This document shows positions 59,546 to 64,000 of a stretch of DNA of 64,000 nucleotides, piece by piece. Made by a program: the position numbers and the translations under genes. Origin of the DNA: Adineta steineri (Eukaryota; Rotifera; Eurotatoria; Adinetida; Adinetidae). A model generated the notes under the pieces. The model saw nothing but the letters and a program-made list of their open reading frames with translations, searched no databases and had not been told where the DNA came from. The stretch is from positions 310,001-374,000 of the forward strand of contig CAJNOI010000035.1 in assembly GCA_905250115.1 (NCBI GenBank), in the 5' to 3' direction. Each line of letters opens with the position of its first letter. Positions within the stretch are counted from its first letter, which is position 1.

Positions 59546-60563
59546 AAGAAAGTAATCAATAAAATTGAAATATAATCAATAAACATGTTTAGGAAAATCT
59601 TCACAGATACTCAATATTATTTGTAGTATAAACTAAAGATTTTAAAATGAATATCCATATCTCAAAGTTATTCAATGAAACTGTACATAATAATATAGTT
59701 ATCTCTGATAAAAGTCTTTTCTGAAAGATCTGAGTCAGTTGTTAAGGTGCGTAGCATCCTATATTGAGTTTATCCGCTAGTTTCTTTAAATTTTGAACAT
59801 GTGATTATTGAACTTGCAAAAGAAATTATTCTGATTTTAACTTGTTATCGTTTATTTCAGATAAACAAAACATTTTTTTTAGGAACATAATTTCTTATTC
59901 ATAACATATTGATCTGAATAAATGAAGATAGCTTTGAAAATAATTCTAATTCTATCGAATCACATCTATGTGTATTAGGTTTTTCGAATATGTTTTACAA
60001 ATATCAGTACTAGTAATAATTTTACAAGTCTTGATTAGACTTGTTTGCTCTATTAACATTGATACTAATCATATCCATTCAATAGAACAAATCGATAATA
60101 CTACTAATAATAATAGAATGGAAATCGATATTTCAGAACAAACTCCTACTGCAACATGTAAACCTTTTACATTAAAGAGAAAACAAAATGATATTATAGA
60201 TGAAATAGAAATCATAAAAAAAACAACTACAATTGATCACGCATTTCTAATTCTAGCATTGTATCAAAAGTGCAAGTATAATCTTTAGAAACTTTAAATG
60301 ATTAAGATGGTTAGAATTTTTACAGAATTCATGTATAATTCAAACAAATGATCCAACCAACGATTTCATTGATTTAAATCCTCTTAGTCGTTGAACTATT
60401 TCATTCAAGATTATTTGAAAGTGTTGCAGAACTTTTTGGCCAACCTAGTATTTAAAAAAATAAAGGTGCATAGAAAAAATAATTTCACGTATTTTAATGC
60501 ACTTCGTATTTTATAAAATAATTTTAGCGTTAACTATTAGAATTAGAAAAGAAAATAACATTT
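59546..60563. other. Intergenic region with a possible small ORF and right TIR
   Basis: A 106-codon open frame at 59968-60288 has an N-terminal hydrophobic segment and a polar tail. It has no recognised family and uncertain coding status. The mariner-like end lies at 60417-60443. Confidence 0.4.
60417..60443 (-). mobile_element. Mariner-like terminal inverted repeat, right copy
   Basis: Reverse complement of 53695-53721 over all 27 bases. Outside it the sequence continues CCTAGTA, so on the minus strand the end reads TACTAGGTTGGCCAAAAAG, close to a full mariner terminus with its TA target site. Sequence inside the two ends does not match further. Confidence 0.62.
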
Positions 60564-61603
60564 TTACATTTGTACTAATTGATAGACTTCAATATCTCTT
60601 GTTCGAAAGGCTTTATTTCCAGTAAAAGTATTCGAGCCTTGATTTGTTGTATCAAAATATGAATGAGGAAAATTAATCGAACTATTTTTGTTTATATTAC
60701 TATTATTGCAAATATATATATCATGACCAGCACCAAATGTGGGTCCATAACTTTTATGAGTATAAATGGCGTATGTAGACATTTTGTTAAAATATTTTGT
60801 TGGAGGAATTCCATGTGGATTCGTCAAAGTAAATAAAAATGGATGATTTGGATCATTTATATAATTTTTTAATGGAGCCCAAGACATTGATGTATAACCA
60901 CCAAATAAATAACCGTTATCCTGTGATTGAATAATTGTTATTGTTGGACTTAGATTAGCACAACATCGATGAAAATCAGCAGTTGAAATCCATCTCGTGT
61001 TGCTTTGTAAATTAATGTCCAAGTTTGTCCTTGTTTACCATAAAATTCATTTAATTTTATCTGATGATCACGTGATAATAACGTACCATTACCTATAAAT
61101 AACTTTTGATCGAGAAAAGTAATTTCTAAATTGATTGCGTTAACATTAACTTGAAAAAAATCAAACGATTTCAATTGTTCACATTGTTGACGATGTTCAT
61201 CGATACTTCTTTTAATTTGTTCGATTTGTTTAAATGAAGCATCACCTTCATCCATTAATTCTTTTACTTGTAAACTTAATTCCCGTAGTTCTTTTATTTG
61301 ATTAATAATCTTTTGACCAATATGAGCTTTCATTTGTTGTGTTTTCTCGATAAATATTTCATCAATACGTCGATGACTTTTCTCTCGCCATTGTTCAATT
61401 TGTTCAAAAGTAAAATCAGTCATACTAAATTCATTCAATGAATTAGCAATTGAATCTAATTCATCAGAAACAAAAGTAAGTTTAACATTTTCTGCTTTAA
61501 TATGTTCAATATAATGTTTAGTACAGATATATCCTTGACAATGATCACAAAAAGTATCAGAATTACGTTTACAATTATCAATAGGACATTTTGATGAAGC
61601 CAT
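60564..61603 (-). pseudogene. B-box/coiled-coil/TLDc gene with a one-base frameshift
   Basis: Intronless. The N-terminus MASSKCPIDNCKRNSDTFCDHC, with CTKHYIEH, is a B-box-like zinc finger. A coiled coil follows (about residues 60-150), then a TLDc domain (TWTLIYKATRDGF). At about 60985 the frame shifts by one base: the upstream frame ends FIDVVLI, while the TLDc domain continues in another frame (ADFHRCCANLSP, LFGGYTSMSW, GPTFGAGHDIYIC, DIEVYQLVQM). Its intact paralogue at 61745-62827 reads RDGFKAEDFHRC across the same point. Restoring one base would make a full-length protein, so this is a recent pseudogene or an assembly error. TLDc proteins are linked to oxidative-stress protection and V-ATPase regulation. 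Confidence 0.82.
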
Positions 61604-61744
61604 TTTAAATCAAAAAACGAATCTAAAATATAAGATAATTAATATTTTATTTTTACAACTGTATATCAAAAAGAACGATCATGTTTATTTTTTCGTAGAA
61701 AAAAAAATATCTCAAAACTTGATCGATAGAAGAAAAACAAATTT

Positions 61745-62827
61745 TTATGATACTAGCCGATATATTTCAATATCAGATGTTTGAAATTGATTGCTTCCGG
61801 TAAAAGTAAGCATCCCTTTACCAGTAGTATCAATATATGATACAGGAAAATTAGAATAACTACCGGGGACTATATCACTTTCATTACATATATGAAGATC
61901 AAAACCTCCACCAAATGTTGGACCATATATAGAACTATGAACCATTGCATCCTCTATACTTTCTAATTTGATTGTATATCGTGTAGGTAAAATATTGTGT
62001 GGATTAATGAGAGTAAAAAGAAAAGGATTATTTTTATCTTCAGCATAATTTCCTGAAGAAGTCCATCCTTGTGATGTGTATCCACCAAAAAGATATTCAT
62101 TTTCTTTTGATTGAATAATGGTAAGAGTTGGACCTTGATTATCTGAACAACGATGAAAATCTTCAGCTTTGAATCCATCACGTTTTGCTTTATATATTAA
62201 CCGCCAATGTTGCCCTTTTATACCAATCCATTCATTTAATAGAATTTGATATTCAAGACGAAGAAGTGAACCACCTCCTGTAAAATAACTAAATTGTTTT
62301 GCTTTGATTACTAATGAATGATATATCAATTCTAATGGTTTATTTTCGAAATGAAAAAAGCCAGTTTTCTTTAAATTTGAACAACGTGTTTCAAGTGCTG
62401 TTATATCTTTTTTAATTTTTTCAACTTGTTGAAACGATGCATCCAATTGATCAGTATATTGTTGTACTAAAGTATTGAGTTTTTTCGAGATCATTGATTC
62501 CTCTTCCAATTTTAATTCAGAAAGTTTAGTTAGAGTTTTTCTTTTATCATCATAAAGCTCATCAATACGTTGATGACTTTCTACACGCCATTGTTCAAGT
62601 TGTTCCATAGCTAATTGAGAAATATGAGTTACATTGATTTCTTGTAGAGTATTTATGATAGTATTTAATTGATCAGCCAATGGAAGAAGTTCATCGTTTG
62701 TTAATTTAACATGCTCTAGATAATGTTTAGTACATACATGTTTATCACAATGTAAACATAGAGCATTAGCATCATTTTTACATTCTGAAGATGAACACAT
62801 CGTCAATGCTATCGTATTTGTAGCCAT
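61745..62827 (-). CDS. B-box zinc finger / coiled-coil / TLDc protein
   Basis: Single exon, 360 residues from the ATG at 62827 (MATNTIALTMCSSSEC). A B-box-like zinc finger (CSSSECKNDANALCLHC, then CTKHYLEHV) is followed by a coiled coil (about residues 60-170, with LEQWRVESHQRIDELY). A complete TLDc domain follows: WRLIYKAKRDGF, FHRCSDNQGPTLTIIQS, YLFGGYTSQGW, FLFTLINPHN, GPTFGGGFDLHIC and FTGSNQFQTSDIEIY. B-box and coiled coil resemble TRIM proteins without the RING. TLDc domains in OXR1/NCOA7/TLDC2 bind V-ATPase and protect against oxidative stress. The combination is a lineage-expanded architecture, and the local paralogue at 60564-61603 shows recent tandem duplication. Cytosolic; function unknown. 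Confidence 0.88.
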   Translation of the reverse strand: MATNTIALTMCSSSECKNDANALCLHCDKHVCTKHYLEHVKLTNDELLPLADQLNTIINTLQEINVTHISQLAMEQLEQWRVESHQRIDELYDDKRKTLTKLSELKLEEESMISKKLNTLVQQYTDQLDASFQQVEKIKKDITALETRCSNLKKTGFFHFENKPLELIYHSLVIKAKQFSYFTGGGSLLRLEYQILLNEWIGIKGQHWRLIYKAKRDGFKAEDFHRCSDNQGPTLTIIQSKENEYLFGGYTSQGWTSSGNYAEDKNNPFLFTLINPHNILPTRYTIKLESIEDAMVHSSIYGPTFGGGFDLHICNESDIVPGSYSNFPVSYIDTTGKGMLTFTGSNQFQTSDIEIYRLVS

Positions 62828-64000
62828 TTTATATACAATTCTAAAACAAAACAAATAGAATAACTATTAAGATATTCATTTAAACATAAAATTATATTGA
62901 TTAATGGATTTGAAGGTATATAAATTAAATTCCAATTTCCTTCTAACGTATTCATCAAAAAACGTACCATTCACGTGTAACGTAAGCGTATCACTTTGAA
63001 GCGTCATCTATTCTAAATTAGTGTACTGCAAGATTGATATTTTTACTCACGATCACGTTTACGAATTCTGTTAAATAAAATAGAAACCAACAAATAAAAC
63101 TCGCTATATGAGCGGTCGAACGTTCTACTGATTGAATATGGACATTCATATTTTGAATAAAAACTTAAGCTTTTGGATGTATATGTCGTGCCGAAGTCTA
63201 ACTTCGACAAAGAGTGTAACTTCGGCACGACAGTCATTATCTATAAGATGTGGAAAACTTAAAAACCGACTAAAAGTTTCTTTTCTTTGATAGACCTTGT
63301 CGATAGTCTACAAAACTATATACTTAAAAAATAATTCTCAGTCAAAGAAATCGATCAGTTTTATATCAGCTTAATCTTTTAGTTGAAAATATATTATTAG
63401 ACTAGTTCGAAAAGTCATTTATTAATAAACTAACTTTTAATTAAAAATTTCTACTTTTCTCATTAATAAATTATGTATAGAACGTTTATTTTACCTGTAT
63501 TCACATACTGTAATGATGTCTGCTACTAAATATATATATTTTTTATTTGATGTGACACCATTTAAGACGATTTAATCAACTTGTATTCATTTGTAAATTA
63601 GCATAAAATATAGTTTTATTTAAAAATTTTCTATATTGAATTATATTTCTATTTTTTAGTCCATGAGAATCTATAAAATTTCCTTCAAATTTCATAGGAC
63701 ATCATCACTCATATTAATCGATATTGGATTAATCACTTTTTTCATTTTATTTACATAAATATTTCATTCCTCGGTCGAAATAGGTTTTTTTTTCTTTTTA
63801 TGAATGATCGTATGAGAGTATTTTGCTTGACAGCATATCAGCAACGCAATCCATAAGTGACATCAATCATTATATGTAACCATCAAAAAAAGAAAAAACT
63901 ACGCGCATCTACTACACGTATTAATTAACGACACACCTGTGACATAAAATACATCGAAATTTTCAGTACGACAGTCTCGTCAGTAAGATAAATATTTTGT
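62828..64000. other. Right-end intergenic region
   Basis: 1.2 kb with no gene recognised, apart from the hairpin at 63184-63232. The short open frame overlapping that hairpin is not supported. Confidence 0.45.
63184..63232. repeat. Perfect 14-bp inverted repeat (hairpin)
   Basis: TGTCGTGCCGAAGT (63184-63197) and ACTTCGGCACGACA (63219-63232) pair perfectly around a 21-base loop. It is GC-richer than its surroundings and lies about 360 bp upstream of the intact TLDc gene. Confidence 0.8.

Overview
This is eukaryotic nuclear DNA, strongly AT-rich. Most coding exons are separated by small GT-AG introns of about 45-70 bp with T-rich acceptors. The gene families point to a metazoan, most likely a bdelloid rotifer: PAN/Thr-rich/kelch proteins, an ADP-ribosyltransferase fused to NLR-type leucine-rich repeats, B-box/coiled-coil/TLDc proteins, an F-box protein and a GH25 lysozyme. 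The host assignment is inferred from family content and intron style, not proven. Where possible, exons were joined by hand and checked for reading-frame phase.

Layout. 1-14.4 kb is compact and conserved: the C-terminal part of a GTPBP1-like GTPase (+), an MDM1-like TEYR-repeat protein (-), an NPC2-like sterol carrier (-), a SPAG1 dynein-assembly factor (+) and an unrecognised coiled-coil locus of one or two genes (-). 15.4-16.1 kb is a GH25 lysozyme-like gene, followed by a 5.3 kb stretch without a recognisable gene. 21.4-24.1 kb is an ART-LRR gene with one exon per LRR and an assembly gap inside the repeat array. 26.9-28.8 kb holds a tail-to-tail pair sharing a novel 8-cysteine module: a death-effector-domain membrane protein (+) and a secreted protein with two copies of the module (-). 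31.7-34.8 kb is a PAN/Thr-rich/seven-bladed kelch gene. 36.8-44.4 kb holds an ARF-like GTPase (-), a GH18 chitinase (+), a Tctex1-family dynein light chain (-) and a coiled-coil protein with IPMPPP repeats (+). 45.9-53.5 kb is a same-strand row: two tandem secretory-pathway JmjC proteins, the second without its iron ligands, a LanC-like protein and FUT8.

53.7-60.4 kb is different. It is bounded by a perfect 27-bp inverted repeat resembling a mariner terminal repeat. Inside are transposon relics, a truncated WDHD1/AND-1 fragment running directly into a truncated V-ATPase subunit E with a nonsense codon, and an F-box gene with an in-frame stop. 60.5-62.8 kb has two B-box/coiled-coil/TLDc paralogues (-), one frameshifted.

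There is no operon logic. Several genes relate to cilia or microtubules (SPAG1, Tctex1, MDM1-like) and several to the secretory pathway or surface defence (NPC2, GH25, chitinase, FUT8, PAN-kelch). The most novel candidates are the DED/8-Cys membrane and secreted pair at 26.9-28.8 kb and the TIR-bounded block of broken genes at 53.7-60.4 kb.
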